This document shows positions 9,436 through 19,706 of a stretch of DNA of 64,000 bases, one piece after another. The notes beneath the pieces are model-generated. The model made no database searches. It had not been told where the DNA came from and saw only the letters and a list, made by a program, of their open reading frames with translations. Position 1 is the stretch's first letter. Every line of letters begins with the position of its first letter. The translations under genes and the position numbers were made by a program. The DNA is from Peptococcaceae bacterium. Lineage in GTDB: Bacteria > Bacillota > DSM-521 > Neomoorellales > Neomoorellaceae. Where the stretch lies: NCBI GenBank assembly GCA_003509545.1, contig DOLC01000002.1, positions 27,014 to 91,013 of the forward strand, read 5' to 3'.

Positions 9436-9475
9436 CCCGCCCGTAATAACCGGAGAAGGGCGTGCCCTGGGCGGG
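9436..9475 (+). terminator. Structured hairpin after the deacetylase gene
   Basis: CCCGCCC at 9436-9442 pairs with GGGCGGG at 9469-9475 and encloses a smaller inverted repeat at 9457-9468. It sits between the convergent deacetylase and yraN genes. There is no clear U tract, so termination is plausible but not certain. Confidence 0.4.
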
Positions 9476-9572
9476 TGAAGCCTTGCTGCTGCCAAAAATA
9501 AGGGCGGGGTGATGGAGGGCAAACCTCCTCGGGGATTTCATAGTACCTGCGCCTGCGCGAGGCCTGCCCTTG

Positions 9573-9935
9573 CTAAAAGGCGCCCCGGACAACCTCTATT
9601 TTCTGTACCCCTCCCCTTCTATCTACCCATACTGCCACAACATCAAAACGGCATGGTCGCCCTCCCAGGCCCCTTTGCTGCAAGTAATAGGCCGCCAGTC
9701 GGCGCAGACGGTGCTGTTTACGCCGGTCTACCGATTCCTGGGGGCTTCCCATTGAGCTGGAGGAGCGGGTCCTTACCTCCACGAACACAATTTCCCCGTC
9801 CTCCTCCGCCACTATATCCAGCTCGCCCAAGGGACAGCGGAAATTCCGTTCCCTTACGGAATAACCCCTAGCCTCCAGGAAGGCTGTCGCTGCTTCCTCC
9901 CCCTCCCGGCCCAGGCGCTTCCTCTCCCATGTCAT
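9573..9935 (-). CDS. yraN: YraN family (UPF0102) nuclease-like protein
   Basis: A 120-residue protein of the UPF0102/YraN family, a small fold related to Holliday-junction resolvases and restriction nucleases. The motifs GREGEEAA near residue 9, GELDIVAEEDGEIVFVEVRTR near residue 37 and the QHRLRRLA helix near residue 74 are characteristic; the D and ExK-like residues are intact. Its biological role is unsettled. It lies about 60 bases downstream of nuoN and may be read through from that operon. Confidence 0.9.
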   Translation of the reverse strand: MTWERKRLGREGEEAATAFLEARGYSVRERNFRCPLGELDIVAEEDGEIVFVEVRTRSSSSMGSPQESVDRRKQHRLRRLAAYYLQQRGLGGRPCRFDVVAVWVDRRGGVQKIEVVRGAF

Positions 9936-9999
9936 ACGAGGCGGCCTCCGGCAATCCCCGGTGCAACCCGGGACTGTATCTCAAGCCTTACGCGACAAC

Positions 10000-11430
10000 T
10001 CACTGCCCGAGAAAGACCATAGCAGAATTAAAGGCATAACCGGTAAGGGGAGTAGGATAGAGGCCGAAGAAAAAGAGTACGGCCAGGCACACCACCAGGG
10101 CCACCTGCATTCCCAAGGGGACCCGAACGGCTGCCCTCCCCGCCGGGGGTTCCCCGAAGTACATGGCCTTAGCCACCTGGAGATAATAGTAGACGGATAC
10201 CATGCTCATCAACACGGCCAGAAGGGCCAGCCAGATGTACCCCTGCCCTATGACGGCCACGAACAGGTAAAACTTGCTCACAAACCCTGCCAGGGGCGGT
10301 ATACCCGCCAAAGACAGGAGGGAAAAAAGGAGGACGGCCGCCAGTAAGGGCGAGCGCCGGGCCAGGCCGGCAAAATCGGCGATCTCGTCGCTACCGTCTT
10401 CGTTGAAGAAGGCCGTAGCGGCCGTAAAGGCGGCCATGTTGGCAAAAACATAGATCATGGAGTAGTACAAAATGGCCCCTACTCCCAGGACGGAAAAGGC
10501 TACTACTCCAAGGAGGAGATATCCCGCCTGGGAGATACTGGAGTAGGCCAGCAATCTCTTGATGTTTTTCTGGGGAATGGCCACCAGGTTCCCTATCACC
10601 ATGCTCAAAACAGAGAGGGCCACTATCAATTCCGCCCAGAGGCCGTGGCTCGCCGGCAGGGCGCCGAAGAAAATCCGCAGGAAGGCCGCAAACCCCGCCG
10701 CCTTAGACGCCACCGACAAGAATCCGGTGATGGGGGTGGGTGCTCCCTCGTATACGTCCGGCGCCCACATGTGGAAGGGTACGGCAGCCATCTTGAAGGC
10801 AAAACCCGCCAGGACGAAGATGATGCCTACGCCCAGCAGGGGCTTCACCCCTTCCCTGGCCACTACTCTGCCTATATCCTCTAGCAAAGTGCTGCCTGTA
10901 GCCCCGTAAATAAAGCTCAATCCGTAAAGGAGAACGGCCGAAGACAGGGCACCCAGTATTATATACTTTAGGCCCGCCTCGGCGGATTTCATGTCCCCTT
11001 TTCTATAGGTGACCAGGATACAGAGGGAGATGGTCATGAGCTCCAGACCCAAGTACAGGGTGATCAATTCCCCGGCCGAAGCCACGAGCATCATTCCCAA
11101 GGTGGCCAGCACCAACAGGGCGTAGAACTCCCCCTCGCCCCGCGGCAACCGGCCAATATAGTCAAAGGAGGCAATACAGGTCAGTACTGCGGAGGCCAAA
11201 AAGAGGAGCTTAAAATAGGTCCCAAAGGGATCGATGATATAACCGTTCAAGACCACACCCTGGGCCTCCCGCATGGCCCACGCCACGGCCGCAATGCCCA
11301 TTAATCCGGCCGTAGCCACATAGGCCAGTCCCCTTCTCTCCCGTCCCGGCATCAACAAGCCCACGGCCAGCAGCCCTAGTCCGAGGGCGGCCGTCAATAG
11401 CTCGACGCTCAAGAGCTGCCAGATTCCCAC
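10000..11430 (-). CDS. nuoN: NADH-quinone oxidoreductase subunit N
   Basis: A 476-residue, strongly hydrophobic antiporter-like subunit of respiratory Complex I. About 14 membrane helices are apparent, including the proton_antipo_M core with KMAAVPFHMWAPDVYEGAPTP near residue 213, whose lysine and histidines belong to the proton path. It starts at GTG 11430, one base overlapping the nuoM stop, and is the last gene of the nuo operon. It acts in the cytoplasmic membrane as one of three proton-pumping modules with NuoL and NuoM. Confidence 0.96.
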   Translation of the reverse strand: MGIWQLLSVELLTAALGLGLLAVGLLMPGRERRGLAYVATAGLMGIAAVAWAMREAQGVVLNGYIIDPFGTYFKLLFLASAVLTCIASFDYIGRLPRGEGEFYALLVLATLGMMLVASAGELITLYLGLELMTISLCILVTYRKGDMKSAEAGLKYIILGALSSAVLLYGLSFIYGATGSTLLEDIGRVVAREGVKPLLGVGIIFVLAGFAFKMAAVPFHMWAPDVYEGAPTPITGFLSVASKAAGFAAFLRIFFGALPASHGLWAELIVALSVLSMVIGNLVAIPQKNIKRLLAYSSISQAGYLLLGVVAFSVLGVGAILYYSMIYVFANMAAFTAATAFFNEDGSDEIADFAGLARRSPLLAAVLLFSLLSLAGIPPLAGFVSKFYLFVAVIGQGYIWLALLAVLMSMVSVYYYLQVAKAMYFGEPPAGRAAVRVPLGMQVALVVCLAVLFFFGLYPTPLTGYAFNSAMVFLGQ

Positions 11431-12959
11431 TAGAAGATCCCCCCTACGGCCTTCGCGGCCTCGATCTTGGCTACCAGCGGGGCTACCCCGGTATTAATGA
11501 GGTCCACCATGAGGGAGGGGAAGAGGCCGAAGAGAAGGAGCACCGAACACAGCACCACAATGGGGACCAGCTCCACTCCCCTGGCATCTTCGAGGACGTC
11601 CCACTCGGCTTTGCGCGGCCCGAAGAAGGTCTTCTGCACAACCCGGAGGACGTAAGTAGCCGTAATGACAATGCCCGAGATGGCCAGCACGGCCAGAACG
11701 CGGTAACTTAACAGGCCTCCCCACAGGACCTGGTCAGAGGTAAATGCCCCGAGGAAGATGAGGAATTCGGCCACAAAGTTATGCAGCCCGGGCAATCCCA
11801 GGGAGGCCAGGCCGCCGATGAGAAAACCGGCCGCCACCTTGGGCATCTGGTGGGCCAGACCCCCGAACCGGGCGATCTCCCTGGTGTGGGCCTTGTGGTA
11901 GATATTGCCTACCAGGGCAAAGAACAGGGCCGTCATAATCCCGTGGGCGAACATCTGGGTTACCGCCCCGCTCAGGCTCAAGGTGTTGAGGGCGGCTATC
12001 CCCAGCAGCACATAGCCCATATGACTTACGCTGCTATAACCGATAACGAACTTCAGATCCCTCTGCACCATGGCTATCATGGCCCCGTACACCACGTTTA
12101 CTATGCAGAGGACGGCAATGAGGGGGGCCCAGAACTTGGCTCCTTCGGGGAAGAAGAAGACGCCCACCCTTATGAGGCCGTAGGCTCCGAGCTTCATCAG
12201 AACGCCGGCGTGGAGCATACTTACGGCCGTAGGCGCCGCCACGTGGCCGTCAGGGGACCAGAGGTGCAGGGGCCAAATGGGTACGAGCACCCCAAAGCCT
12301 ACGAGCATGAGGAAGAAGATAAACTTCTGGAAGCCTATATCGTATTCGACGGTGGCCAGAGTCTGAATATCAAAGGTCAGGTACCCCAACTGGTTGGAAG
12401 CGTATAGGAAGAGGGCGATGATGCCGATGAGGGCAAAGGCGCTGCCCACCAGGAGATAGAGGGTAAGCTTCATCGCCGCGTACTCTTTCCTGGTGCTTCC
12501 CCAGATGCCGATGAGGAGATACATGGGGATTACCGCTACCTCGAAAAAGAGGTAGAAGAAGAAGAGGTCCCTGGTCATGAACACGCCGAAGACACCGGTT
12601 ACCAGCATCAGGAGGAAAATGAAGAACTCCTTGATGCGGTTGGTCATATCCCAGGAGGCAAACACCCCGGTGAAGATCACTATGGCCGTGAGCAATACCA
12701 TGGGCAGGCTTATTCCGTCCACGCCCAGGGAATAGTTGATGCCGAAGGCCGGCACCCACACCCTGTCCTCCAAAAACTGCATACCGCCCAATTGCTGGTC
12801 GTAGGCCACATAGGCGTAAACAGACAGCGCCAAGGCGACAAAGGTAGCCACGGCGGCCGTAATCTTTATGAGGAGTTGTTCCCTTTCCGGTATTATCAGG
12901 ATGAGGATAAGCCCGATCACGGGTGCCAGAAGAATGGAAGTCAAAAGCGGGAAGCTCAT
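11430..12959 (-). CDS. nuoM: NADH-quinone oxidoreductase subunit M
   Basis: A 509-residue polytopic membrane protein of the NuoM type. Family marks are YSLGVDGIS near residue 76, the LFFEVAVIPMYLLIG helix near residue 136 and the PLHLWSPDGHVAAPTAVSM segment near residue 230, which holds the conserved histidine and lysine-equivalent region of the proton channel. The start ATG overlaps the nuoL stop by four bases, implying translational coupling. It is a proton-pumping subunit of the membrane arm of Complex I. Confidence 0.97.
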   Translation of the reverse strand: MSFPLLTSILLAPVIGLILILIIPEREQLLIKITAAVATFVALALSVYAYVAYDQQLGGMQFLEDRVWVPAFGINYSLGVDGISLPMVLLTAIVIFTGVFASWDMTNRIKEFFIFLLMLVTGVFGVFMTRDLFFFYLFFEVAVIPMYLLIGIWGSTRKEYAAMKLTLYLLVGSAFALIGIIALFLYASNQLGYLTFDIQTLATVEYDIGFQKFIFFLMLVGFGVLVPIWPLHLWSPDGHVAAPTAVSMLHAGVLMKLGAYGLIRVGVFFFPEGAKFWAPLIAVLCIVNVVYGAMIAMVQRDLKFVIGYSSVSHMGYVLLGIAALNTLSLSGAVTQMFAHGIMTALFFALVGNIYHKAHTREIARFGGLAHQMPKVAAGFLIGGLASLGLPGLHNFVAEFLIFLGAFTSDQVLWGGLLSYRVLAVLAISGIVITATYVLRVVQKTFFGPRKAEWDVLEDARGVELVPIVVLCSVLLLFGLFPSLMVDLINTGVAPLVAKIEAAKAVGGIF

Positions 12960-14839
12960 CTTATCCCTCCTATCACCGGCGCCGCCGCCCAGATTACTAA
13001 GACCACTACGGCTGCGAAAAGTACCAGGCCATAGACCGGCAGGTGGCCGGTCTGGAGGTAACGCAATCTACGCCCCGACCAGCGTACCAGGTCGCCAACA
13101 CCGTCGAAAATACGGTCCACTACATTGCGGTCATGCCAGTTGAAGGCCTCGGCCAAACCCAGAACCACCCGGCGGAAGAACCAGAGGTAGGCCTCATCCA
13201 CATAGTACTTGTTGTATACCAGCCGGTAGACGCCCTGCCACCGCCGGGACAAGGCCTCATGGGATACGGCCTCCCGGCCGTAGATGAACCACGCCAGGTA
13301 AATCCCCAGGATGGCCACCGCGGTGGAAGTAAACATCACCACGTAGTTGGGCTCCACATGGTGGGGTTCGCCGAAGTACACCCAAGAACTGAAGCCGTGG
13401 GCAACAAAGGGGGCGCCCATAAAGCCGGACACCACCGAGAGTACCGCGAGGACAAGGAGGGGGACGGTCATGGTCCACGGTGACTCGTGGCCGTGGAGGC
13501 CCGCCCGCCGGGGACCGAAAAAGGCGACAAAGATGAGACGGAACATATAAAAGGCCGTAAGAAAGGCCACTACCGTCCCGAGGAGGTAAAGGCCGGTATA
13601 CCCGTGGCTGTAGGCGGCCAATAGGATTTCGTCCTTACTCCAAAAACCCGCCAGGGGCGGGATTCCCGCCAGGGCCAAGGCGCCTATAATAAAGGTCCCG
13701 GCCGTGATCTTCATGTCCCGGGCCAGACCGCCCATGCGGAAGATATCCTGCTCGTTCAGAGCGTGGATAACGCTGCCGGCGCCCAAAAACAGCAGGGCCT
13801 TAAAGAAGGCATGGGTGGTCAGGTGAAACATACCGGCCGTCATACTGCCCACGCCCATGGCCATGACCATGTAGCCGAGCTGGCTTATGGTAGAGTAAGC
13901 CAGGATGCGCTTGATATCCCGCTGCACCACCCCGATGGTGGCCGCAAAGAGGGCCGTAAAGCCGCCCACATAGGCGATGATCAGCATAACCGACGGCAGG
14001 CCGGCAAAGAGGACAAAGGCCCGGGCCAACAGATAAACCCCGGCCGCCACCATGGTGGCCGCGTGGATCAAGGCGCTCACAGGGGTGGGGCCTTCCATGG
14101 CGTCCGGCAGCCAGACGTGGAGGGGAAACTGGGCGGACTTACCTATGGGCCCGATGAACACCAGGGCCGCGGCCAGGGCCAGAAGGCCTAGGTTCTCCGC
14201 ATGGGGAACGGCTTCCGCGAGCTCCCGGAAATTAAAGGTGCCGAACATGAGGAAGAGAAAGAAGAACCCCAGCATAAATCCGAAGTCGGCCACCCGGTTG
14301 GTTACGAAGGCCTTTAAACTGGCCCGGGCCGCTTCCGGTTTATGGAAATAAAAACCTATAAGCAGGTAGGAACACAGGCCTACCAACTCCCAGAAGAAAA
14401 ACATCATAAAGAAGTTGTTGGCCACTACCAGTCCCAGCATGGAGGCGCTAAAGAGGGAAAGGTAGCTGAAGAAAACACTGAAGCCCGGATCCCCGTGCAT
14501 ATACCCCACGGAATAGATCTCCACCAGCAGGGCTACCAGGGTAACCACTACCAGCATGACGGCGGTGAGGGGATCCAACAATATCCCGGCCTCGATTTTC
14601 AGCAGCCATCCCTCAGGTCCGGGAATGGCCAGCCAGTTGAGGGCCTTTTCCACCGGCTGTTCCATGGTAACTCCCGCCTGTAATACTTCCACCAGAATCC
14701 CGACGGATACCACAAAGGAAGCGGCGATGGCCGCGATCCCTACCAGGGCGCTCAGCAACCTCAGGCGCCGGGTGACAAAAACGATGACCGGAAAGGCCAG
14801 GGCCGGGAACAGGGGCACTAACCAGGCGTACTCCATCAT
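12956..14839 (-). CDS. nuoL: NADH-quinone oxidoreductase subunit L
   Basis: A 627-residue subunit with about 15-16 membrane helices and the C-terminal extension typical of NuoL, whose amphipathic helix runs along the membrane arm. Conserved segments include FFWELVGLCSYLLIGFY near residue 149, SAQFPLHVWLPDAMEGPTPVSA near residue 235 and the GGLARDMKITAGTF loop. It is the distal proton-pumping module. It follows nuoK by 34 bases. Confidence 0.97.
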   Translation of the reverse strand: MMEYAWLVPLFPALAFPVIVFVTRRLRLLSALVGIAAIAASFVVSVGILVEVLQAGVTMEQPVEKALNWLAIPGPEGWLLKIEAGILLDPLTAVMLVVVTLVALLVEIYSVGYMHGDPGFSVFFSYLSLFSASMLGLVVANNFFMMFFFWELVGLCSYLLIGFYFHKPEAARASLKAFVTNRVADFGFMLGFFFLFLMFGTFNFRELAEAVPHAENLGLLALAAALVFIGPIGKSAQFPLHVWLPDAMEGPTPVSALIHAATMVAAGVYLLARAFVLFAGLPSVMLIIAYVGGFTALFAATIGVVQRDIKRILAYSTISQLGYMVMAMGVGSMTAGMFHLTTHAFFKALLFLGAGSVIHALNEQDIFRMGGLARDMKITAGTFIIGALALAGIPPLAGFWSKDEILLAAYSHGYTGLYLLGTVVAFLTAFYMFRLIFVAFFGPRRAGLHGHESPWTMTVPLLVLAVLSVVSGFMGAPFVAHGFSSWVYFGEPHHVEPNYVVMFTSTAVAILGIYLAWFIYGREAVSHEALSRRWQGVYRLVYNKYYVDEAYLWFFRRVVLGLAEAFNWHDRNVVDRIFDGVGDLVRWSGRRLRYLQTGHLPVYGLVLFAAVVVLVIWAAAPVIGGIR

Positions 14840-14873
14840 GGCGCTTGTATCACCTGCCCTTGGACGAGTTGTT

Positions 14874-15182
14874 TTACCACTTCAACCAATCGGCTTCTTC
14901 AACGTCGGTGGCCAGACGACGCCGATACAGGTTGATGACAATGGCCAGCCCCACGGCCACCTCGGCGGCCGCCACCACAATCACGAAGAGGGCAAAAACC
15001 TGGCCCGTCACCTCACCGGGGTTCATAAACCGGTTGAAGGCCACCAAATTAATGTTCACGGCGTTCAGCATCAGCTCAATACCCATGAGCACGGCCACCG
15101 CATTTCTTTTGGCCAGGGCGCCGAAAAGTCCCACGACAAACAGAAGGCCAGCCAGGGCCAAATAGTGACTCAGGGTAATCAT
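14874..15182 (-). CDS. nuoK: NADH-quinone oxidoreductase subunit K
   Basis: A 102-residue protein of normal NuoK length with three transmembrane helices. It contains the conserved glutamates in [16 protein letters not shown] (near residue 34) and [12 protein letters not shown] (near residue 70), which lie in the proton path of Complex I. Its ATG overlaps the nuoJ stop by four bases. Confidence 0.97.
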   Translation of the reverse strand: MITLSHYLALAGLLFVVGLFGALAKRNAVAVLMGIELMLNAVNINLVAFNRFMNPGEVTGQVFALFVIVVAAAEVAVGLAIVINLYRRRLATDVEEADWLKW

Positions 15183-15688
15183 TTTTCACCCTTCTCCTCC
15201 CTTGCCAGCAAGATGGCGCCGACTATGCCCACCAGCAGCAGTACTGCCGCTACTTCAAAGGGGAGGACATAGGGCCCCAGAAAGGCCTCGGCCACGGCTC
15301 CCACGGTGTCTTCCGGCCAAGGACCGGGGAACGCATGCCACGGGCTCCGGCCCAGGGCAAGGACCACCAGGATAAACAGGGCCAGGGAAACCACACCGGC
15401 GGCCACATGATAACTATTGAAGGGGTTGCTCTGGCGGATATGACCCCTCCTGGTGAGCATAACACCAAAAATAAGGAGCACGGCCACCCCACCCGCATAT
15501 ATCAGGACCTGGACGGCGGCCAGGAATTCGGCTTCCAGCAGAATATAAATGCCGGCCACGCCTATAAAGGTCAGCACTAAATAAAGGGCGCTGTGTACAA
15601 TGTTGGGAAGCATCACCACGGCCACCGCAGCGCCTACTGTCAAGGCCGCCAGGAGCCAGAATATCGCCACGCTTGCTCCACCTTCCAC
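15179..15688 (-). CDS. nuoJ: NADH-quinone oxidoreductase subunit J
   Basis: A 169-residue protein with five predicted membrane helices. The conserved NuoJ stretch [21 protein letters not shown] near residue 58 contains the pi-bulge tyrosine/glycine region of helix 3. The start is ambiguous between GTG 15688 and GTG 15670; both have GGAGG- or AGGTGG-like sites upstream. It belongs to the membrane arm of Complex I. Confidence 0.95.
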   Translation of the reverse strand: MEGGASVAIFWLLAALTVGAAVAVVMLPNIVHSALYLVLTFIGVAGIYILLEAEFLAAVQVLIYAGGVAVLLIFGVMLTRRGHIRQSNPFNSYHVAAGVVSLALFILVVLALGRSPWHAFPGPWPEDTVGAVAEAFLGPYVLPFEVAAVLLLVGIVGAILLAREEKGEK

Positions 15689-15715
15689 GCTCCTCCACTC
15701 CCTCCTACCGCCTGT

Positions 15716-16129
15716 TTATTCCTCATCCGCTACCTGCTCCGGAGCCCCGGCTTTATCTTCAAACAAAACGTGAATAGTATCCTCGAAGCGGTAACACGCC
15801 AGTTCAAAGTCCGGCTTAAAATGCAGGGCATCGCTGGGGCAGTTTTCTACACAGAGGCCGCAAAAGAGGCACTGACCTAACTTCATAGTAAATTTGGCGA
15901 GATGGCGTTTCTTGTCTTCACCCCGGCGCGTATCTATGCTGATCACGTGGTTGGGACAGGCATTGGCGCAGACCCCACATCCCCTGCATTTGTCGCCTTC
16001 CAGAACGAAGGAACCGTGAGAGCGCGGGGGCAAACTCGGCCGCCTCTCCGGATACTCCTCCGTGATGGCTTTGCCAAAGGCCAGATGCCAGGTAATCTGC
16101 AAACCCCTCAGGAGACCCTGACCGAACAC
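15716..16129 (-). CDS. nuoI: NADH-quinone oxidoreductase subunit I
   Basis: A 137-residue iron-sulfur subunit with two [4Fe-4S] motifs, CRGCGVCANACP near residue 48 and CLFCGLCVENCP near residue 87. These form clusters N6a and N6b, which carry electrons to NuoB. I place the start at GTG 16129, seven bases after GGGAGG and just past the nuoH stop; a longer reading would overlap nuoH by 47 bases. Because no NuoEFG is encoded, NuoI is a plausible docking point for a ferredoxin-type donor. Confidence 0.94.
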   Translation of the reverse strand: MFGQGLLRGLQITWHLAFGKAITEEYPERRPSLPPRSHGSFVLEGDKCRGCGVCANACPNHVISIDTRRGEDKKRHLAKFTMKLGQCLFCGLCVENCPSDALHFKPDFELACYRFEDTIHVLFEDKAGAPEQVADEE

Positions 16130-16130
16130 C

Positions 16131-17165
16131 TTACCACCTCCCCGGAGACAGCCACTGGTAGACTTTAATACCCACACCGGTCACCAGAATGTTGACCAGG
16201 GACAGGGGAAGGAGAAATTTCCAGTTGAGTTTTAACAAGTGATCGATACGTATCCGGGGAAAGGTCCACCGAACCCACATGAAAAGTAAAATCATGATAT
16301 ACAACTTAATGATGAACCACAGCCACGAGGGCAGCCAGGGACCCTGCCAACCTCCCAGGAACAGGGTTACGGCCAGGGCCGAAACGCTCACCAAGTTGGC
16401 GTACTCGGACAGGAAGAAGAGGGCATAACGCATGGCCGTATACTCCACATAGGGCCCGGCGATGATTTCCTGCTCCCCTTCTACCAAATCAAAGGGCCCG
16501 CGGTTAACCTCCGCATTGGCCGCAATAAAGAAAATCAAAAAGGCCACCGGCTGCCAAAAGATAAACCATACGTCCTCCTGGGCCGCCACGATATCGGTAG
16601 TCTTGAGGGAGCCGACGAGCATCACCACTCCCAGGATGGAAAAGACCAAAGGAATCTCGTAACTCACCATCTGGGCCACCGCCCGCATGGCTCCCAGAAG
16701 GGCATACTTATTGTTGGCCGCCCATCCCCCCATGAGGATGGCAATGGTGGTCGTTGAGGATACGGCCAGGAAATACAACACCCCGATGTTCAGGTCGGCG
16801 GCAATCAGGCCCCGGCCGAAGGGTATCACCGCATACAGCAGAACGGCAGGGATGAAGATGGCTATGGGGGCCACCAGGAATACCCACTTGTCCACATGGC
16901 GGGGAACGATGTCTTCTTTCCCCAAGAGCTTCAGGGCATCGGCCACCGACTGCAGCAACCCCCGGGGCCCTACCCGGTTGGGACCGAGGCGCTGCTGCAT
17001 ATAGGCGCTGACCTTGCGCTCAAGGTAAATTAGGTAAATCACGTTTAGAAAGATGAAGGCAAGAACGCCGACAAGGTAAATAATCCCGGTCAGCAGGCTG
17101 TTCAACCAGGGCGGGAAGCCCCAGGTATTCAACCACGTTGCTACTACATTTCCTCCTCCAGCCAT
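16131..17165 (-). CDS. nuoH: NADH-quinone oxidoreductase subunit H
   Basis: A 344-residue membrane subunit with about eight helices. Conserved features are [26 protein letters not shown] near residue 47, a long cytosolic loop, and [18 protein letters not shown] near residue 226 with the acidic residues near the quinone tunnel. NuoH forms the quinone-binding cavity with NuoB and NuoD. The ATG at 17165 has AGGGGAG seven bases upstream. The quinone type used by this organism cannot be told from the sequence. Confidence 0.96.
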   Translation of the reverse strand: MAGGGNVVATWLNTWGFPPWLNSLLTGIIYLVGVLAFIFLNVIYLIYLERKVSAYMQQRLGPNRVGPRGLLQSVADALKLLGKEDIVPRHVDKWVFLVAPIAIFIPAVLLYAVIPFGRGLIAADLNIGVLYFLAVSSTTTIAILMGGWAANNKYALLGAMRAVAQMVSYEIPLVFSILGVVMLVGSLKTTDIVAAQEDVWFIFWQPVAFLIFFIAANAEVNRGPFDLVEGEQEIIAGPYVEYTAMRYALFFLSEYANLVSVSALAVTLFLGGWQGPWLPSWLWFIIKLYIMILLFMWVRWTFPRIRIDHLLKLNWKFLLPLSLVNILVTGVGIKVYQWLSPGRW

Positions 17166-17201
17166 ACCTCCACTCCCCTATAGGATAAGGCTCATTTTCA
17201 C

Positions 17202-18314
17202 TTAGCGGTCGACTTCGCCCAACACGATATCGATAGAAGCCAAGGTAGCCACCGCATCCTGGACGGTGCCCCCGGCGGCCATGACGGGAAAGGCCCCCAG
17301 GTTTACGAAGGACGGGCTGTGGATGTGAAGCCGGTAGGGCTTGGGCGACCCGTCGCTCACCACATAGAAGCCCAAAATACCCTTAGCCCCCTCAATCTGG
17401 TGGTAGACTTCACCCTCCGGCGGCTTGATTACCCTCGGGACTTTGGCCAAAACAGGCCCCTCCGGCAAGTCCCGTAAAGCCTGGGCAATGATCTTGGCAC
17501 TCTGTTCTATCTCTAACAGGCGGATCACAAAACGATCGTAGGCATCGCCGTTGTCTAAGGTAGGAACCTCGAATTCAAAACGGTCATAAATCCCGTAGGG
17601 CCGAACCTTCCGCAGGTCGAAAGGCAAACCGCAGGCCCTCAGATTGGGACCCGTAAGGCCGTACGCCAGGGCCGTTTCCAGATCGATCTTGCCCACTCCC
17701 CGGCAGCGGGCCTGAAAAATCTCATTGCCCGTGGCCAGCCCGTTAATTTCCTCCAGGCCACGGGGAAGCTCCTGCAAAAACCTCTGTAAGGCCGGGACAA
17801 ATTCCGGCGGGATGTCCGCGGCCACACCGCCGATGCGCATATAACTTAAAGTCAGGCGTGAGCCGCAGGCCATTTCGAAAAGGTCGAGGATCTTCTCCCG
17901 GTCGCGAAAGGGCGGAAACCACGCTGTCCACCCGCTCAAGTCCAAGGCCATAGACGCCACCATAACATAGTGGCTCGCTATCCGGGAAAGCTCCGCCATG
18001 ATGACCCGCAGGTACTCGGCCCTCTCCGGCACCTGGATGTCCATGAGCTTTTCCACGGCCTGCACATACCCCAGGTTATTGAGCATAGCGGCCAGATAAT
18101 CCAGGCGGTCCGTATAGGGGATGAACTGGGTGTAAGTGCGGTCTTCGGCGAGCTTTTCCAGACCGCGATGGAGATAACCCAGCACGTTTTGGACCCCCAC
18201 CACGGTCTCCCCGTCCAGGGTGAGCACCGCCCGGTAAACCCCATGGGTACTGGGGTGCTGCGGACCCATGTTTAGGATTATCTCTTCCGTGGCAAGCTGA
18301 GCCGAAGCCTTCAC
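17202..18314 (-). CDS. nuoD: NADH-quinone oxidoreductase subunit D
   Basis: A 370-residue relative of the large subunit of NiFe hydrogenases. [14 protein letters not shown] near residue 15 and the C-terminal INIGS-like end, here [12 protein letters not shown], identify NuoD; the His-rich loop lines the quinone head-group site. The nickel-binding cysteines of hydrogenases are absent, as expected. It starts at GTG 18314 after GGAGGGG and overlaps the nuoC stop by four bases. Confidence 0.96.
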   Translation of the reverse strand: MKASAQLATEEIILNMGPQHPSTHGVYRAVLTLDGETVVGVQNVLGYLHRGLEKLAEDRTYTQFIPYTDRLDYLAAMLNNLGYVQAVEKLMDIQVPERAEYLRVIMAELSRIASHYVMVASMALDLSGWTAWFPPFRDREKILDLFEMACGSRLTLSYMRIGGVAADIPPEFVPALQRFLQELPRGLEEINGLATGNEIFQARCRGVGKIDLETALAYGLTGPNLRACGLPFDLRKVRPYGIYDRFEFEVPTLDNGDAYDRFVIRLLEIEQSAKIIAQALRDLPEGPVLAKVPRVIKPPEGEVYHQIEGAKGILGFYVVSDGSPKPYRLHIHSPSFVNLGAFPVMAAGGTVQDAVATLASIDIVLGEVDR

Positions 18315-18760
18315 GGAGCGCTCCCCTCCTCTCCGGTCAGCCGGAAATCCTTGCGCAGGGGATGTCCCTCAAAGTCGTCCGGACACAAAATGCGCCGCAA
18401 ATCCGGATGCCCCTCAAAGGTAATCCCCAGCAGGTCGTAGGCCTCCCGCTCCTGTACTTCTGCCGCCGGCCAGATCCCCACCAAGGACGGGGCGCAGGGG
18501 TTGGCCCGCTGCAGTTCCACCTTTACCCGCACCATCTCTCCTTGGGGCACGGCCATCAAATGGTATACCAAAACCAGCCGCTCTTTGCCTGGCTCATCGA
18601 CCCCTGTAAGGTCGGCCAGGAAGTTGAAGCCGTATTCCTTTTGCAGGTACATCATCACTTCTGTCAGCCGTTCCGCCGGCACCTTTAACACCGGTATGTC
18701 GCGCCCCTGTTCTGCCTCCACGCCCGGAAAACGCCCCTTAAGTTCCGTCAAGTCCCTCAT
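18311..18760 (-). CDS. nuoC: NADH-quinone oxidoreductase subunit C
   Basis: A 149-residue protein of the 30-kDa Complex I subunit family. The signature ERE(A)[18 protein letters not shown] near residue 104 and the [12 protein letters not shown]-terminal motif near residue 127 are clear. It is a structural subunit of the peripheral arm. The start ATG overlaps the nuoB stop by four bases, and nuoC is separate from nuoD rather than fused. Confidence 0.96.
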   Translation of the reverse strand: MRDLTELKGRFPGVEAEQGRDIPVLKVPAERLTEVMMYLQKEYGFNFLADLTGVDEPGKERLVLVYHLMAVPQGEMVRVKVELQRANPCAPSLVGIWPAAEVQEREAYDLLGITFEGHPDLRRILCPDDFEGHPLRKDFRLTGEEGSAP

Positions 18761-19263
18761 TTTTTCCCCACCAGCGCTACCCTGGGATTTATTACCTTAT
18801 CCCTCAGTTTGAGCAGGCCGTTGATCAGGGCTTCCGGACGGGGAGGACAACCGGGAATGTATACGTCTACCGGCACTAAGGTATCGACTCCCGGAACGAC
18901 ATTATAAGAGTCTACAAAGGGACCCCCGCTGATGGAGCAGCTCCCCATGGCCACCACCCACTTGGGAGCCGGCATTTGATCGTAAAGGCGCCGCACCAAA
19001 GGCGCCATTTTCTTGGTCACCGTGCCGGCCACGATCATTAAATCCGCCTGCCGGGGAGAGGGACGAAACACCTCGTACCCGAAGCGGGCGATATCATACC
19101 GCGCACCGCCGGCGGCCATCATCTCGATGGCGCAACAGGCCAGCCCAAAGGTTAGCGGCCAAAAGGAGTGGGCCCGGCAGTAGTTCAGGAGCTTTTCCAC
19201 CGAGGCCAGCAGCACGTTCGGCGGCAACTCCACCTCAGGGGGCTTCAGCCTTACTACTTCCAC
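18757..19263 (-). CDS. nuoB: NADH-quinone oxidoreductase subunit B
   Basis: A 168-residue subunit that holds the terminal [4Fe-4S] cluster N2. Ligands are visible as LACCAIEMM near residue 41, MGSCSISGG near residue 108 and PGCPPRPEA near residue 138. I start it at GTG 19263, about ten bases after GGAGG and overlapping the nuoA stop. A longer reading into nuoA adds 28 residues with no family resemblance. Confidence 0.95.
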   Translation of the reverse strand: MEVVRLKPPEVELPPNVLLASVEKLLNYCRAHSFWPLTFGLACCAIEMMAAGGARYDIARFGYEVFRPSPRQADLMIVAGTVTKKMAPLVRRLYDQMPAPKWVVAMGSCSISGGPFVDSYNVVPGVDTLVPVDVYIPGCPPRPEALINGLLKLRDKVINPRVALVGKK

Positions 19264-19613
19264 TCCAGGGCTCCCTCCTTCCAGGCATACCACAGACCCA
19301 GGACCAGGATGCCGATAAAGACGATCATCTCGGCGAAGGCAAACCAACCCATTACTTGAAATTTAACAGCCCAGGGATACAGGAATACCGTCTCCACATC
19401 AAACAGAAGGAAAATGAGGGCATACAAAAAGTAGCTGACTTTGAACCTAACCCATGTGGGCCCCTGGGTTTCCAGGCCGCATTCGTAGGTTTCTCCTTTA
19501 GCACCGGCGACCGGCCTTTTGGGCCTAACCAGCCAGTTAGCCGCAAGGGCCGCCACGGCCACTCCTATGGCTCCCAACAAAAATACAGCCACAACGACAT
19601 ATTGATATAGTAT
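19254..19613 (-). CDS. nuoA: NADH-quinone oxidoreductase subunit A (start unusual)
   Basis: A subunit of about 119 residues with three membrane helices and the conserved motifs [14 protein letters not shown] near residue 41 and [27 protein letters not shown] near residue 58. It is the first gene of the eleven-gene nuo operon. The start is uncertain. A strong GGGGGAGGTG site (19621-19630) is followed nine bases later by an in-frame ATA, with no in-frame ATG, GTG or TTG at usable distance. The next upstream candidate is TTG 19685 without a ribosome site, and a GTG lies seven codons downstream of the ATA. Confidence 0.88.
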   Translation of the reverse strand: MLYQYVVVAVFLLGAIGVAVAALAANWLVRPKRPVAGAKGETYECGLETQGPTWVRFKVSYFLYALIFLLFDVETVFLYPWAVKFQVMGWFAFAEMIVFIGILVLGLWYAWKEGALEWK

Positions 19614-19706
19614 TTTTGAACACCTCCCCCAAAAAATCAGTAGGTCTTCACCCAGCCTGCTTTTCCGTTCGATTCTATTCGCCAAGGGTTAGGCGATTCC
19701 TGCCTC

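Noticed and set aside
19264..19347. Longer NuoB start inside nuoA
   Set aside because: The 28 extra residues lack NuoB similarity; GTG 19263 has a GGAGG site and gives family length.
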